Source: Pigmentiphaga kullae
GTDB lineage: Bacteria > Pseudomonadota > Gammaproteobacteria > Burkholderiales > Burkholderiaceae_B
Direction: 5' to 3'
NCBI RefSeq assembly: GCF_004216695.1
Contig: NZ_SGXC01000001.1
Coordinates: 248,001-312,000 of the forward strand
Length of the DNA: 64,000 bases
How positions within the stretch are numbered: the stretch's first letter is position 1; every line of letters starts with the position of its first letter. A program made the translations under genes and the position numbers. Under the pieces are notes generated by a model. It worked only from the letters and a program-made list of their open reading frames with translations. It searched no databases and was not told where the DNA came from. Shown in pieces: positions 35,121-44,260 of the stretch.

Positions 35121-36056
35121 TTAGAGCTTTCCAATCAACTCAGGTACGGCCTGGAATAGGTCAGCGACCAGACCGTAGTCGGCCACACCAAAGATCGGCG
35201 CTTCCGAATCCTTGTTGATCGCAACGATCACCTTGGAATCCTTCATGCCGGCCAGATGCTGGATGGCGCCCGAAATGCCGATCGCCACATACAGTTGCGG
35301 CGCGACGATCTTGCCTGTCTGGCCCACCTGCCAATCGTTCGGTGCGTAGCCTGCGTCCACCGCGGCGCGCGATGCGCCCATGGCCGCGCCCAGCTTGTCG
35401 GCCAGGGGTTCGAGCAGCTTGAAGTTGTCGGCGTTGCCCATCCCGCGGCCACCCGACACCACGGCCTTGGCCGCAGTCAGTTCAGGACGATCGCTCTTGG
35501 CGACTTCACGGCCCACGAACGCGGCCTTGCCGGCATCGCCCACGGCGGTGAGTGTTTCCACGGCAGCCGAACCACCGCTGGTGGCTGCGCCGTCGAACGC
35601 CGTGGTCCGGACGGTGATGACCTTGACCGGGTCGGCCGATTGCACGGTGGCAATGGCATTGCCGGCGTAGATCGGACGCTGGAAGGTATCGGCCGATTCC
35701 ACCGCAATGATGTCGGACACCTGGGCCACGTCGAGCTTGGCGGCCACGCGCGGCGCAATGTTCTTGCCGTACGCGGTTGCCGTGAACAGCACGTGGCTGT
35801 ACTCGTTGGCGCCGGCGATGGCGAGCACTTGCTCAGCGACGTTTTCGGCCAGGCCTTCGGCAAATGCCGGCGCGTCGGCCAGCAAGACTTTGGTCACGCC
35901 AGCCACTTGCGAGGCGGCTTGCGCCGCCGCCTGGGCGCCCGAGCCGGCCACCAGCACATGGATGTCGCCGCCAATCTTCACAGCCGCCGTGATGGCGTTC
36001 AGGGTCGCGGGCTTGATGCTGGCGTTGTCGTGTTCTGCAATGACGAGTGTTGTCAT
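35121..36056 (-). CDS. etfA: Electron transfer flavoprotein, alpha subunit
   Basis: Alpha subunit of 311 residues from the ATG at 36056 ([10 protein letters not shown] start typical of the family); an ATG at 36065 overlaps the stop of etfB (ATGA) and may be used through coupling. The C-terminal FAD domain has [65 protein letters not shown] and AINKD. It carries electrons from acyl-CoA dehydrogenases to the respiratory chain. Housekeeping genomes have an etfBA pair; this copy lies next to a dedicated acyl-CoA dehydrogenase at 37013. Confidence 0.95.
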   Translation of the reverse strand: MTTLVIAEHDNASIKPATLNAITAAVKIGGDIHVLVAGSGAQAAAQAASQVAGVTKVLLADAPAFAEGLAENVAEQVLAIAGANEYSHVLFTATAYGKNIAPRVAAKLDVAQVSDIIAVESADTFQRPIYAGNAIATVQSADPVKVITVRTTAFDGAATSGGSAAVETLTAVGDAGKAAFVGREVAKSDRPELTAAKAVVSGGRGMGNADNFKLLEPLADKLGAAMGASRAAVDAGYAPNDWQVGQTGKIVAPQLYVAIGISGAIQHLAGMKDSKVIVAINKDSEAPIFGVADYGLVADLFQAVPELIGKL

Positions 36057-36061
36057 GATTG

Positions 36062-36811
36062 TCATACCACCTTGGCTTCGTTCTTGAGCTTGTCGACCAG
36101 TGCTGCGACGTCGGCCACCTTCACACCTGCCTGGCGGGCAGGCGGCTCGGCAACCTTGAGCGTCTTCAGGCGCGGCGCCACATCGACACCCAGATCTTCA
36201 GGCTTGACGGTTTCCAGCGGCTTCTTCTTGGCCTTCATGATGTTGGGCAGCGTGACATAACGCGGCTCATTCAGGCGCAGGTCGGTCGTAATCACGGCCG
36301 GCAAGGTCAAGGACAGGGTCTCCAGACCGCCGTCCACTTCACGCGTGACCGTCGCTTTGCCGTCGGCCACTTCCACCTTGCTGGCGAACGTGGCTTGCGG
36401 CCAGCCCAGCAAGGCGGCCAGCATCTGGCCGGTCTGGTTCGAATCGTCGTCGATGGCCTGCTTGCCCAGGATCACCAGCTGCGGCTGTTCCTTGTCGACC
36501 AGCGCTTTCAGCAGCTTGGCCACGGCCAGCGGCTGCAGTTCCACGGTGGATTCGACCAGGATCGCGCGGTCGGCGCCGATCGCCATGGCCGTGCGCAGCG
36601 TTTCCTGGCTTTGCGTCACGCCGCAAGACACGGCGACGACTTCGGTCGCCACGCCTTTTTCCTTGAGGCGGGTCGCCTCTTCGACGGCGATCTCGTCGAA
36701 TGGGTTCATCGACATCTTGACGTTCGCGATATCCACGCCCGATTGATCGGACTTGACGCGTACCTTGACGTTGTAGTCAACCACACGCTTGACTGGCACC
36801 AGCACCTTCAT
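36062..36811 (-). CDS. etfB: Electron transfer flavoprotein, beta subunit
   Basis: Beta subunit of 249 residues. Starts [22 protein letters not shown], contains the AMP-site region [32 protein letters not shown] and the family signature [28 protein letters not shown], which includes the recognition loop that docks acyl-CoA dehydrogenases. The ATG at 36811 follows GGAGGAG. It is cotranscribed with etfA and divergent from the acyl-CoA dehydrogenase operon; both probably use the 36812-37012 control region. Confidence 0.95.
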   Translation of the reverse strand: MKVLVPVKRVVDYNVKVRVKSDQSGVDIANVKMSMNPFDEIAVEEATRLKEKGVATEVVAVSCGVTQSQETLRTAMAIGADRAILVESTVELQPLAVAKLLKALVDKEQPQLVILGKQAIDDDSNQTGQMLAALLGWPQATFASKVEVADGKATVTREVDGGLETLSLTLPAVITTDLRLNEPRYVTLPNIMKAKKKPLETVKPEDLGVDVAPRLKTLKVAEPPARQAGVKVADVAALVDKLKNEAKVV

Positions 36812-36908
36812 CACACCTTCTCCTCCTGTTTTGATTGAGGCGCAACCGAACGCTACCGGCGCGTCACGCCGCGATGTCACCGCGCCAATGGCCTTGGATC
36901 ATTTGTTC

Positions 36909-36984
36909 TTGACAGCGAAAGTATGCCTGAAATAGCATCCATCGTATCAAATAAAGATTCGTCGTATTGAATATCGATACGATG
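36909..36984. promoter_or_regulatory. Divergent promoter with spaced inverted repeat
   Basis: TTGACA (36909-36914) with -10-like TAGCAT (36933-36938) points toward the dehydrogenase. CATCGTATC (36940-36948) and GATACGATG (36976-36984) form a perfect nine-base inverted repeat, with a third related half TCGTATT at 36962-36968. The IclR protein encoded at the far end of the operon is a candidate ligand-responsive regulator; no direct evidence. Confidence 0.5.
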
Positions 36985-37012
36985 TCAACATGAGCAGGCG
37001 GAGGCAGAAAGA

Positions 37013-38191
37013 ATGGAAGACCAACTGGCATTTCCTACGGGCGCATGGGAGCTTCCCGAAGAGCTGCAAATGCTTCGGGAGACGGTGTCCCGGTTTATGC
37101 GTGAGCAGGTGCGGCCCGTCGAAGATAAGCAGCCTCACGATTGCTACGAACTACCTAAAGAAGAGCTCGCACGGCTCCAATCCTCCGCACGACAGCTTGG
37201 CCTCTGGTGCCCCGCGTCTCCGTCGGAATACGGTGGTATTGGACTCAGCCTGCTGGGCCAGGTCCTGGTAGCCGAGGAAGCTGCCAAGTGCAAGATGGGT
37301 GCGTATGTCCCCGCATGCGGCGCATTCGGCATTGATCCTCCAAGTGTCATCTGGCTGGGGAACCAAGAGCAGATCCAGACCTACGGTATAGCGGCGATCG
37401 AGAGCGGCAAGAAGAACTTCGTGGCTATTTCGGAGGCCAGCGGGGGGGCGGACCCCGCGCGATCGATCACTACCAAAGCGACTCGGCGCGGCGACACGTA
37501 CGTGATCAACGGGTCGAAGATGTGGATCACCGCCGCGGACAATGCGGATTGGGGCATTGTCTTCGCTCGCACCGGTGGCGAAGGTGGGGCAGGCATTAGT
37601 TGCTTCATCGTCGACCGCCACAGCCCCGGGCTAACGGTCAAACCGATTCCCGTCATTCGATCGTACGCGCCTTACGAAGTCCACTTCGACAATGTCGAGG
37701 TCCCTGCCTCCAACATGCTTGGCGCCGAAGGCGAAGGCTTTGCCGTCTGCCAGAAGTGGCTGGTTCATGCTCGGGTTCCGTACGCTGCGGGCGTAATCGG
37801 GATCGCTCAGGAAGCGCTGCGAATGGCCATCGATTGGGCCCGCGACCGGAAGACCTTCAAGAGTCGCCTTGCTGACAAGCAAGCCATTCAATGGATGATC
37901 GCGGACTCCGAAATGGAGATTCAGGCCGCCCGGCTGTTGACGTACCAGGCAGCATGGCGCGGCGATCTGGGCCACGACATCAAGATCGAAGCGTCGATCG
38001 CCAAAGTCACCGCGACCGAGACCGCAGGCCGGGTCGTCGATCGCTGCATCCAGATCTTCGGCGCGCTAGGTATCGCTCGTGAGCTTCCTTTGGAACGCTG
38101 GTACCGCGAACTTCGGATCAAACGCATCGGGGAAGGCCCCTCTGAGGTCCATCGCATGGTGCTCGCACGCCATCTCATTGGCCGAGCCTGA
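37013..38191 (+). CDS. Acyl-CoA dehydrogenase
   Basis: FAD enzyme of 392 residues. Visible are the flavin-binding AISEASGGADPARSITTKA segment with W-I-T-A-A (about 160-170), YEVHFDNVEVPASNMLG, and the C-terminal RIGEGPSEVHRMVLAR where the Glu of the G-x-x-E-V-H motif sits at the position of the base in one subgroup. It introduces the alpha,beta double bond into an acyl-CoA and gives electrons to ETF, encoded divergently. GGAGG lies 10 bases upstream of the ATG. First of five plus-strand genes forming a CoA-dependent degradation pathway. Confidence 0.93.
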   Translation: MEDQLAFPTGAWELPEELQMLRETVSRFMREQVRPVEDKQPHDCYELPKEELARLQSSARQLGLWCPASPSEYGGIGLSLLGQVLVAEEAAKCKMGAYVPACGAFGIDPPSVIWLGNQEQIQTYGIAAIESGKKNFVAISEASGGADPARSITTKATRRGDTYVINGSKMWITAADNADWGIVFARTGGEGGAGISCFIVDRHSPGLTVKPIPVIRSYAPYEVHFDNVEVPASNMLGAEGEGFAVCQKWLVHARVPYAAGVIGIAQEALRMAIDWARDRKTFKSRLADKQAIQWMIADSEMEIQAARLLTYQAAWRGDLGHDIKIEASIAKVTATETAGRVVDRCIQIFGALGIARELPLERWYRELRIKRIGEGPSEVHRMVLARHLIGRA

Positions 38192-38205
38192 GCGGGAGAA
38201 GGACC

Positions 38206-38979
38206 ATGTCGATCGACTTTGCCCTAACTGAGGGCGTCGCCCTCATCACGATCAACCGCCCCGAGCGGCGAAACGCGCTCGACGCCGAGCATTACGCCGC
38301 GTTGTCCGAGGCGTGGGAGCGTGTGCGGGACGATGCTGCCATCCGAGTAGCGGTCATTACCGGTGCCGGCGATAAAGCGTTCTGCGCAGGGGCAGACATC
38401 AAGTCGTTTGTCGGCCGCGAAACAGAGCTTTCGGAACTCTGGCTGACGCAAAAAGGCCAGTTGCTGAACCGCGGACTTGAAGTATGGAAGCCGGTGATCT
38501 CCGCGATCAACGGCGCCTGCGTAGGTGGCGGCATGACATTGATGCTTGCCACGGACATTCGGGTGGCAGTAGAAGGCGCTACGTTTGCCGTGTCAGAGGC
38601 GAAACGCGGCATCGTCGCAGCCAATGGCGGTACCCAGCGCATCATGAAGCAACTGCCTTACGCGGTTGCGATGGAGATGCTGCTGACGGGGGACGCAGTG
38701 TCTGCCGAGCGCGCAATGCAGGTCGGGTTGATCAACAAGGTTGTCCCCGCGTCCGAGTTGATGAACGCAGCGCTCGACTACGCCTGTCGTATCGCCGCCA
38801 ACGCGCCGCTTGCGCTTCAGGCATCCAAGGAATTGGCTGTCCGCTCGCTCGACATGGACCTAGCCACTGGCCTGCGCATGGAGCAGATGGTTAATCGCAT
38901 CCTGCACCATTCAGAGGACACGGCAACAGCCAAGGCTGCCTTCGCCGAGAAACGCACACCCGAATTCAAAGGTCGGTGA
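38206..38979 (+). CDS. Enoyl-CoA hydratase/isomerase family protein
   Basis: Crotonase-fold protein of 257 residues. Oxyanion-hole segments FCAGADIKSF (about 62-71) and INGACVGGGMTLMLATDIRVA (about 100-120) are complete, followed by VSEAKRGIVAANGGTQRI with the usual acidic position. It would hydrate the enoyl-CoA made by the preceding dehydrogenase to a 3-hydroxyacyl-CoA. The stop overlaps the start of the CoA-transferase gene (GTGA), so translation is coupled. No 3-hydroxyacyl-CoA dehydrogenase follows. Confidence 0.93.
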   Translation: MSIDFALTEGVALITINRPERRNALDAEHYAALSEAWERVRDDAAIRVAVITGAGDKAFCAGADIKSFVGRETELSELWLTQKGQLLNRGLEVWKPVISAINGACVGGGMTLMLATDIRVAVEGATFAVSEAKRGIVAANGGTQRIMKQLPYAVAMEMLLTGDAVSAERAMQVGLINKVVPASELMNAALDYACRIAANAPLALQASKELAVRSLDMDLATGLRMEQMVNRILHHSEDTATAKAAFAEKRTPEFKGR

Positions 38980-40205
38980 AGATGAAAGATAGCGATACCG
39001 CGATCGTGACGACTGATAGCATGCCTCTGTCCGGAGTCCGGGTCCTCGATCTGACCCAGATCTACAACGGCCCCTACGCTACCTTCCTCATGGCGATGGC
39101 AGGCGCCGAAGTCATCAAGGTCGAACCGCCAGGCGGAGAATATTTGAGGCGGCGGGATGCGCGCAGTGGCGCCGGCGTGCCGTTCGCGATGCTCAATGCC
39201 AATAAGGGATCGATCTCGCTGAACCTGAAGTCGGAAGACGGCGTTGCCCTTTTTCTCAAGCTCGTGGCGAGCGCCGACGTGGTGATCGAGAATTACGCGC
39301 CTGGTGTCATGGACCGGCTGGGCGTAGGCTACGACGTGCTCAAAGCCGTCAATCCATCACTTATTTTCGCTTCGGGCAGTGGCTATGGGTCCGACGGTCC
39401 ATACCGCGATTACCCGGCCATGGACCTGACGGTACAAGCCATGGCCGGCATCATGAGCATCACGGGCTTTCCCGAGAATGCGCCGGTCAAGTCAGGAGCC
39501 GCCCTGTGTGATTTCTTTGGCGGCGTTCACCTTTATGGCGCAATAACTACGGCGTTGTTCCAGCGCAGCCGCACAGGGCTCGGTGCCTGCATTGAGGTCG
39601 CCATGCTGGACGCGGTTTACCCGTCTCTGGCTTCGAGCATCGGGATGTCGTACGGCGCCCGGACCGACATTCCAGAACGTACCGGCAATCGTCATGGCGG
39701 CCTGTCGCTGTGCCCGTACAACGTCTACCCGACAAGCGACGGTCATGTGGCGATCATCTGCAACAACGACAAGCATTGGCAAAACCTGCTTGAGGTCATG
39801 GGCAGACAGGAGCTTGCCACCGACCCGCGCATGGTCGACATGCGTCAACGGGTCGCCAACATGGCACTTGTCGACGACATGATCGGTGCTTGGACATCCA
39901 CGATGACTCGAGAACAGCTGTTTTCGATCCTGGTGGCGGGGCGCGTCCCATCCGCGCCGGTACGTGAACTGCGCGAGGTCATGGATGACGCCCACATGCA
40001 CGAACGGGGCATGCTCTTCGAGATTGATCATCCCCAGTACGGACCGATCACCGTCTGCCGCAGTCCCATCAATTTTCAGGGACAAGACCAGGCGAGCTAC
40101 CAGCCGAGCCCTGAATACGCTACGGATAACGCGCGTGTCTACGGCGACTGGTTGGGCCTTGAAGAAGCGGCTCAGGCAGACCTGAAAGCACGTGGGGTCA
40201 TCTGA
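38976..40205 (+). CDS. CaiB/BaiF (class III) CoA-transferase
   Basis: Class III CoA-transferase of 409 residues. Start region LSGVRVLDLTQIYNGPYATFLMAMAGAEVIKVEPPGGEYLR is diagnostic; NANKGSISLNLKSEDG and YPAMDLTVQAMAGIM with the nearby Asp of CDFFGG (catalytic Asp region about 175-180) follow. It activates a carboxylic acid by moving CoA from another acyl-CoA, so it would load the pathway substrate. GTG at 38976 overlaps the hydratase stop; ATG 38982 is an alternative. Its presence shows the substrate enters as a free acid. Confidence 0.93.
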   Translation: MKMKDSDTAIVTTDSMPLSGVRVLDLTQIYNGPYATFLMAMAGAEVIKVEPPGGEYLRRRDARSGAGVPFAMLNANKGSISLNLKSEDGVALFLKLVASADVVIENYAPGVMDRLGVGYDVLKAVNPSLIFASGSGYGSDGPYRDYPAMDLTVQAMAGIMSITGFPENAPVKSGAALCDFFGGVHLYGAITTALFQRSRTGLGACIEVAMLDAVYPSLASSIGMSYGARTDIPERTGNRHGGLSLCPYNVYPTSDGHVAIICNNDKHWQNLLEVMGRQELATDPRMVDMRQRVANMALVDDMIGAWTSTMTREQLFSILVAGRVPSAPVRELREVMDDAHMHERGMLFEIDHPQYGPITVCRSPINFQGQDQASYQPSPEYATDNARVYGDWLGLEEAAQADLKARGVI

Positions 40206-41332
40206 TGCGCGGAAAAACAGTGATCGCTGGGGTGGGTCACACCGCCTATGGCAAGCAGCCGGGTCGCGACCGCGTCTCATTGATCGTCGAAGCGTCCCGA
40301 AACGCGTTGCGTGATGCCGGCATCGACAAGGGCCTCGTAGATGGCGTCCTCGTGAAAATGGCAAATGCTGAGCCGACGGTGCTGTATGGGCAGAAAGTTG
40401 CCGAGGCGCTGGGCATCCAGCCGCGACTGGGTTGCGCCCTGGATCAGGGCGGCGCCGCGAACATCGCGCTAATCACTTACGCTGCGATGGCTATCGAGGC
40501 CGGACTGATAGACATAGCGATCGTCTGTTATGGCGACACGCCGCGGACGGGAAGCCGACAGGTCTACCAACGCCCACGCGGCGACGACGCCGTACACGGG
40601 TGGTATTCCACTGCGGCTGGATACGCAATGATCCACCAACGGTACCGGCAGCAATATGAAGTACCAGATGCGCATCTTGGCGCGGTGGCGGTCGCCTGTC
40701 GAAACAACGGAGCTGGCAATCCTAACGCGCACATTCAAAAATCGCTGACGATCGACGACTATCTGGCGTCACCCTTCGTGGTTGAGCCTTTGCGGCGCGA
40801 TGACTGCTGTCCCCTCTCGGACGGTGCCGCCGCTGTCATTCTCATGTCGGCGAAACGAGCCAAGGAGCTAGGCGTAAGCCGAGCTGTCCCCATACTTGGC
40901 CTCGGGCAAGCGCAAGAGTCGTTCGACGTCCATTTGCGTGCCGACCTGACTCGAACCCTGGCAAGCACCTCCGCGCACACAGCTTTCACGATGGCGGGAA
41001 TGGCACGTAAGGACATCGGTGTCGCCCAGCTTTACGACTGCTTCACGATCACGCCACTGATCACGCTGGAAGACTACGGGTTCTGTGACCGAGGCAGCGC
41101 CGCCGCCTTCGCGGCTGAGGGCGGCATATCGCTCGAAGGCGCACTCCCGATCAACACCAGCGGCGGGTTGCTGTCCGAGACCAGGATGCCAGGTCTGCAA
41201 TTGGTCATCGAAGGTGTGCGCCAAATGCGAGGCGAAGCAAGGCTGCAAATCGAGGGGTCCGGCGCCTGCATCGTCAGCAACCAGGGAGGAACCATGCACA
41301 CCCACGCCACGATGATTCTGGGGAGACTGTGA
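40205..41332 (+). CDS. Thiolase-fold protein lacking thiolase residues, probable Ltp2-like aldolase
   Basis: Thiolase-superfamily protein of 375 residues of the lipid-transfer (SCP-x) branch. The nucleophile region reads GCALDQGGAANIALITYAA, so Cys is absent from the usual C-A-S-G-x-x-A position, and the second active-site loop reads NTSGGLLSETRMPGLQ instead of N-x-G-G-x-x-x-x-G-H-P. The C-terminal Cys-x-Gly is also not in place (ACIVSNQGG). This pattern is that of Ltp2-type retro-aldolases, which work with a DUF35 partner; the next gene, overlapping by 4 bases, is exactly such a partner. It would cleave the 3-hydroxyacyl-CoA directly, explaining the lack of a hydroxyacyl-CoA dehydrogenase. 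Aldolase activity is inference. Confidence 0.8.
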   Translation: MRGKTVIAGVGHTAYGKQPGRDRVSLIVEASRNALRDAGIDKGLVDGVLVKMANAEPTVLYGQKVAEALGIQPRLGCALDQGGAANIALITYAAMAIEAGLIDIAIVCYGDTPRTGSRQVYQRPRGDDAVHGWYSTAAGYAMIHQRYRQQYEVPDAHLGAVAVACRNNGAGNPNAHIQKSLTIDDYLASPFVVEPLRRDDCCPLSDGAAAVILMSAKRAKELGVSRAVPILGLGQAQESFDVHLRADLTRTLASTSAHTAFTMAGMARKDIGVAQLYDCFTITPLITLEDYGFCDRGSAAAFAAEGGISLEGALPINTSGGLLSETRMPGLQLVIEGVRQMRGEARLQIEGSGACIVSNQGGTMHTHATMILGRL

Positions 41333-41730
41333 TGGTGTTTCCTACACCTACTATCACGCCGATCAACGAGCCCTACTGGGCTGGTCTGGCATCGGGCGAA
41401 TTGCGCTACCAGGAATGCACCGAGTGCCACCATCGATGGCTGCCTCCTCGGGAGGTGTGTCCGGCGTGCCTGTCGGCGTCAACCAGTTGGCGACCTTCGG
41501 TCGGCCACGCCAAGCTAATCAGCTGGGTTGTGTACCACACGGCATATCACCCCGCCTTCGAGGGGCGTCTGCCGTATGTCGTGGCCTGCGTCGAATTGGT
41601 CGAGGGCCCGCGGATGCTGGCGAACCTCGTTGCTGAGACAGACGTGACGGGCCTGAAGATCGATCAGTCCCTCAATCTGAAGATTGAAGATGAGGGCGGA
41701 CTCGCCCTTCCCCGCTTTTTCTGCGACTAG
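41329..41730 (+). CDS. DUF35 OB-fold/zinc-ribbon partner protein
   Basis: Protein of 133 residues with the N-terminal rubredoxin-like zinc ribbon (CTECHHRWLPPREVCPAC, two CxxC pairs about 14 residues apart) and the OB-fold domain (KLISWVVYHTAYHPAF, PYVVACVELVEGPRMLANLV). DUF35 proteins form complexes with thiolase-fold enzymes, either channelling HMG-CoA synthesis in archaea or supporting retro-aldol cleavage as in ChsH2-Ltp2. Coupled to the thiolase-fold gene by an ATGA-type overlap, which supports a one-to-one complex. Last gene of the operon. Confidence 0.92.
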   Translation: MMVFPTPTITPINEPYWAGLASGELRYQECTECHHRWLPPREVCPACLSASTSWRPSVGHAKLISWVVYHTAYHPAFEGRLPYVVACVELVEGPRMLANLVAETDVTGLKIDQSLNLKIEDEGGLALPRFFCD

Positions 41731-41745
41731 CCAAGCGTTCAGCCA

Positions 41746-42516
41746 TCAGGGGTTATCAGCATGCATAGAGGGATACGAGCCACCGAGCGCCCGGGTCGCT
41801 TGTTCAGCGATAGACACGGCAAGGCCCCCGATTCTGTCGAAGTCTTCTTCGGGCAGCGTTGCAGCGTCACTGGTCAGGACGATGGAACCGACTGGCGCCT
41901 GTTGATGCGCGGACCAGACCGGGGCTGCGATGCTGTTGACCTGGGCGAAGGATCCGCTACGAGTGATGGCATACAACCTCTCGCGGATAAGTGCGAGGTC
42001 ATCTCGAATCGCTGTGGGAGCTTCGTTCGAGTCAGCGGTTGCGCCGGCTTCCCGGAGAACCGACTCGGTGTCGACGTCGTTCAGGAAAGCAAGGATGGCG
42101 CGCCCGGCTGCGGTACGGTGCATCGGGACGCGCCGTCCGGGCTGCGAGGAATTGGTCCGGCCCTTCTCGCCTTCAACTTTGTCGAGATAAACGATGGAGG
42201 GCGGAATGGCCCAAGCCAGATACGCCGTCAGTCCGGACGTTTGCGCCGCGTATCGAAGAATAGGATGCACGAGCCTCGCCGCCTCATGCTGGGAAATGAC
42301 CTTGGCACCAAGTTCCCAAATACGCAACGTAGCCCTGTACTTGGCAGACCCCACAACCTTCTCGAGATACCCAGCGCTCGTCAACGCCTGGAATGTTCGC
42401 TGCACCGCGCTCTTGTCCATGTCGAGTTCCCTCGCCAACTCAGAAATACCTCGCGGTTGCTCAGATTCAATAACGGCTTCCAAAATCAGCAGGCTTCTAC
42501 TAAGGGAGGTATTCAA
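41746..42516 (-). CDS. IclR-family transcriptional regulator
   Basis: Regulator of 256 residues. The N-terminal winged helix (SLLILEAVIESEQPRGISELARELDMDKSAVQRTFQALTSAGYL) and the GAF-like effector domain (PPSIVYLDKVEG, VPMHRTAAGRAILAFL, VNSIAAPVWSAHQQAPVGSIVL) are typical. It converges on the acyl-CoA operon and may control the divergent etf/acyl-CoA dehydrogenase promoter at 36812-37012, or the broken Bug gene it faces at 42649. IclR proteins often activate aromatic catabolism. Confidence 0.93.
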   Translation of the reverse strand: MNTSLSRSLLILEAVIESEQPRGISELARELDMDKSAVQRTFQALTSAGYLEKVVGSAKYRATLRIWELGAKVISQHEAARLVHPILRYAAQTSGLTAYLAWAIPPSIVYLDKVEGEKGRTNSSQPGRRVPMHRTAAGRAILAFLNDVDTESVLREAGATADSNEAPTAIRDDLALIRERLYAITRSGSFAQVNSIAAPVWSAHQQAPVGSIVLTSDAATLPEEDFDRIGGLAVSIAEQATRALGGSYPSMHADNP

Positions 42517-42648
42517 TTTACATCGCCAGAAAGTGGTTCGTAGGAGTCAAACGGTTGAACCTGGTAGAGCATACATAAACATCAGTAGAAGCCAAATCAA
42601 GTCAACTACATTAGGCATTCTACAAGTCTATTTTAATATGGAGACAGC

Positions 42649-43550
42649 ATGAAAATCAAAACCTATTTCGTTTTCAGTGCGCTAATAGCAGCGTTCTCGC
42701 TCGAAGCCGGAATCTCACATGCCCAAGAATATCCAGTCAAACCAATAAGGATGATCATTCCTTATTCAGCTGGCGGGACGACCGATATATTGGGACGAAT
42801 TGCGGCAGAGAAACTCGGCAAGGCACTTGGTCAGGCAATTATCGTGGAAAATAAGCCCGGTGCAAATTCCATGATAGGTACTGCTCAGGTTGCGAACGCG
42901 CCAGCGGATGGCTATACCCTGCTTCTTACTGCGCCATCTGTGGTGATGAACGAGTTCTTATATGAATAGCCGACGTACAACGCACTCAAGGATCTTCGGC
43001 CAATATCTTTAGTTGCGACTACGCCCTATTTCATGTTCATCCAAAAGGACGTTCCCGCAACCACATTGCAGGAGTTTGTTGCCTTGGCAAAAAAGAACCC
43101 TAACAAATACGCCTATGGGTCGTCGGGCAAAGGCGGGACGCCTCATGTCGTTGGGGAGTTATTTCAGATGAGCTCGGGAACCCAGCTTTTGCACGTCCCT
43201 TATAAGGGTACGGGCCCAGCAGTAATCGACCTAGCCGCTGGTCAAATTCAGGCAATGTTCGTTGGGCTGCCTGCAACGGGGGCTTTTATGTCAAAAGGAA
43301 CTCTGCGGTTGCTCGCCACAGCCGAGGCGACGCGATCGCCTTTGATGCCTGACGTGCCGACCATGAAAGAACTTGGATATCCGGGCGTCGAAACCTCCAA
43401 CTGGTTCGGCCTATTTGGTCCTGCTAACACGCCGACTGCTGTCGTCGACAAAATCGCTGCGGAACTCAGCAAAATATCGAAGTCCGAAGATATTCGCAAA
43501 GCATTCGCTGAGCTGGGGGCAGTACCTGCAATATCTACTGCGCCTGTTCG
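42649..43550 (+). pseudogene. Bug-family receptor gene broken by a stop codon and truncated at its 3' end
   Basis: A signal peptide and YPVKPIRMIIPYSAGGTTDI, IVENKPGANSMIGTAQVANAPADGYTLLL are normal until a TAG at 42967-42969 within FLYE-stop-PTYN, where the family has no stop. The same frame then continues with SLVATTPYFMFIQKDVP, YGSSGKGGTPHVVGELF and FGPANTPTAVVDKI up to about 43550 (AELGAVPA), after which similarity ends and unrelated sequence fills the last 30 or so residues. So it has a nonsense mutation and a lost C-terminus, the latter coinciding with the palindrome array beside the recombinase. Confidence 0.85.
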
Positions 43551-43655
43551 CATGCCAGAGCGAAGCGGAGGCGGTACGCATTCGTCGGACGAGCGGCCGA
43601 CTGCATGTCGCGAAGTCGTCCGAGGCCGATCCTGTGCCGCCCCGTCCTCGCTAGC

Positions 43656-43727
43656 AAAATCCCTAATAGGGAAAGTGAAGCCGATTTGCCATTTCCGCAA
43701 CGTTTTCCCTACTAGGGTTTTTCAGCA
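43656..43727. repeat. Palindrome-bounded repeat unit A
   Basis: About 70 bases starting AAAATCCCTAATAGGG and ending CCCTACTAGGGTTTTT, with inner sequence GCCGATTTGCCATTTCCGCAA. The two ends are inverted versions of each other. Closely similar to unit B at 44261-44332 in order and spacing. Confidence 0.8.
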
Positions 43728-43924
43728 GTGCGCACGTTTCTCTAGCTTGTGAGGTCCTACCCTTTCGCTGTGATGAGCCGCGAATACGCTCCTTAGCCAG
43801 CGATTTCGAGGAACGAAGCGTTTCTCCAGGTATGCACCTTCCAGTGACAGAGTGAGGTGCGGGGGGAGCCGGCGAGGCGAGCGTCGACAATTCTGCGAGG
43901 AACCACCGGCCCATATCGTCCGGA

Positions 43925-43941
43925 CGTCCCAATAGGGAACG
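43925..43941. repeat. Single imperfect palindrome of the TCCCTANTAGGGA family
   Basis: CGTCCCAATAGGGAACG: arms GTCCC and GGGAAC around AATA. It lacks the second palindrome and the inner sequence of units A and B. Confidence 0.6.
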
Positions 43942-44067
43942 TATGCACAGGTGCAGCACGGGTCTACATAGGGGCTGTTCGACCAAGAAGACCCAAGCGT
44001 TTCTGTAGGTCCCATCGGCGCCTGTCCACCGCAATTGATAGGAACGACCGGCACCGCAAGCCGCGGA

Positions 44068-44088
44068 AACGTCCCTACCAGGGACGTT
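44068..44088. repeat. Single palindrome of the TCCCTANTAGGGA family
   Basis: Arms AACGTCCCT (44068-44076) and AGGGACGTT (44080-44088) form a perfect nine-base inverted repeat around three bases. Confidence 0.65.
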
Positions 44089-44260
44089 CAATGCATGGGG
44101 CCTTGACGAGTGCGTTGAATATGGCAACGAGAGGGACCGCCATGACGGTGCTACAAAGTAAGCACCGCATGATTGGTATTCGATGACTGAAATTTCCGGC
44201 CGGCTGCCGATTGCAGTCCCTGTTGCGATGCCGGTCCAGCGTTACCAGGCTGCTGGCCCG

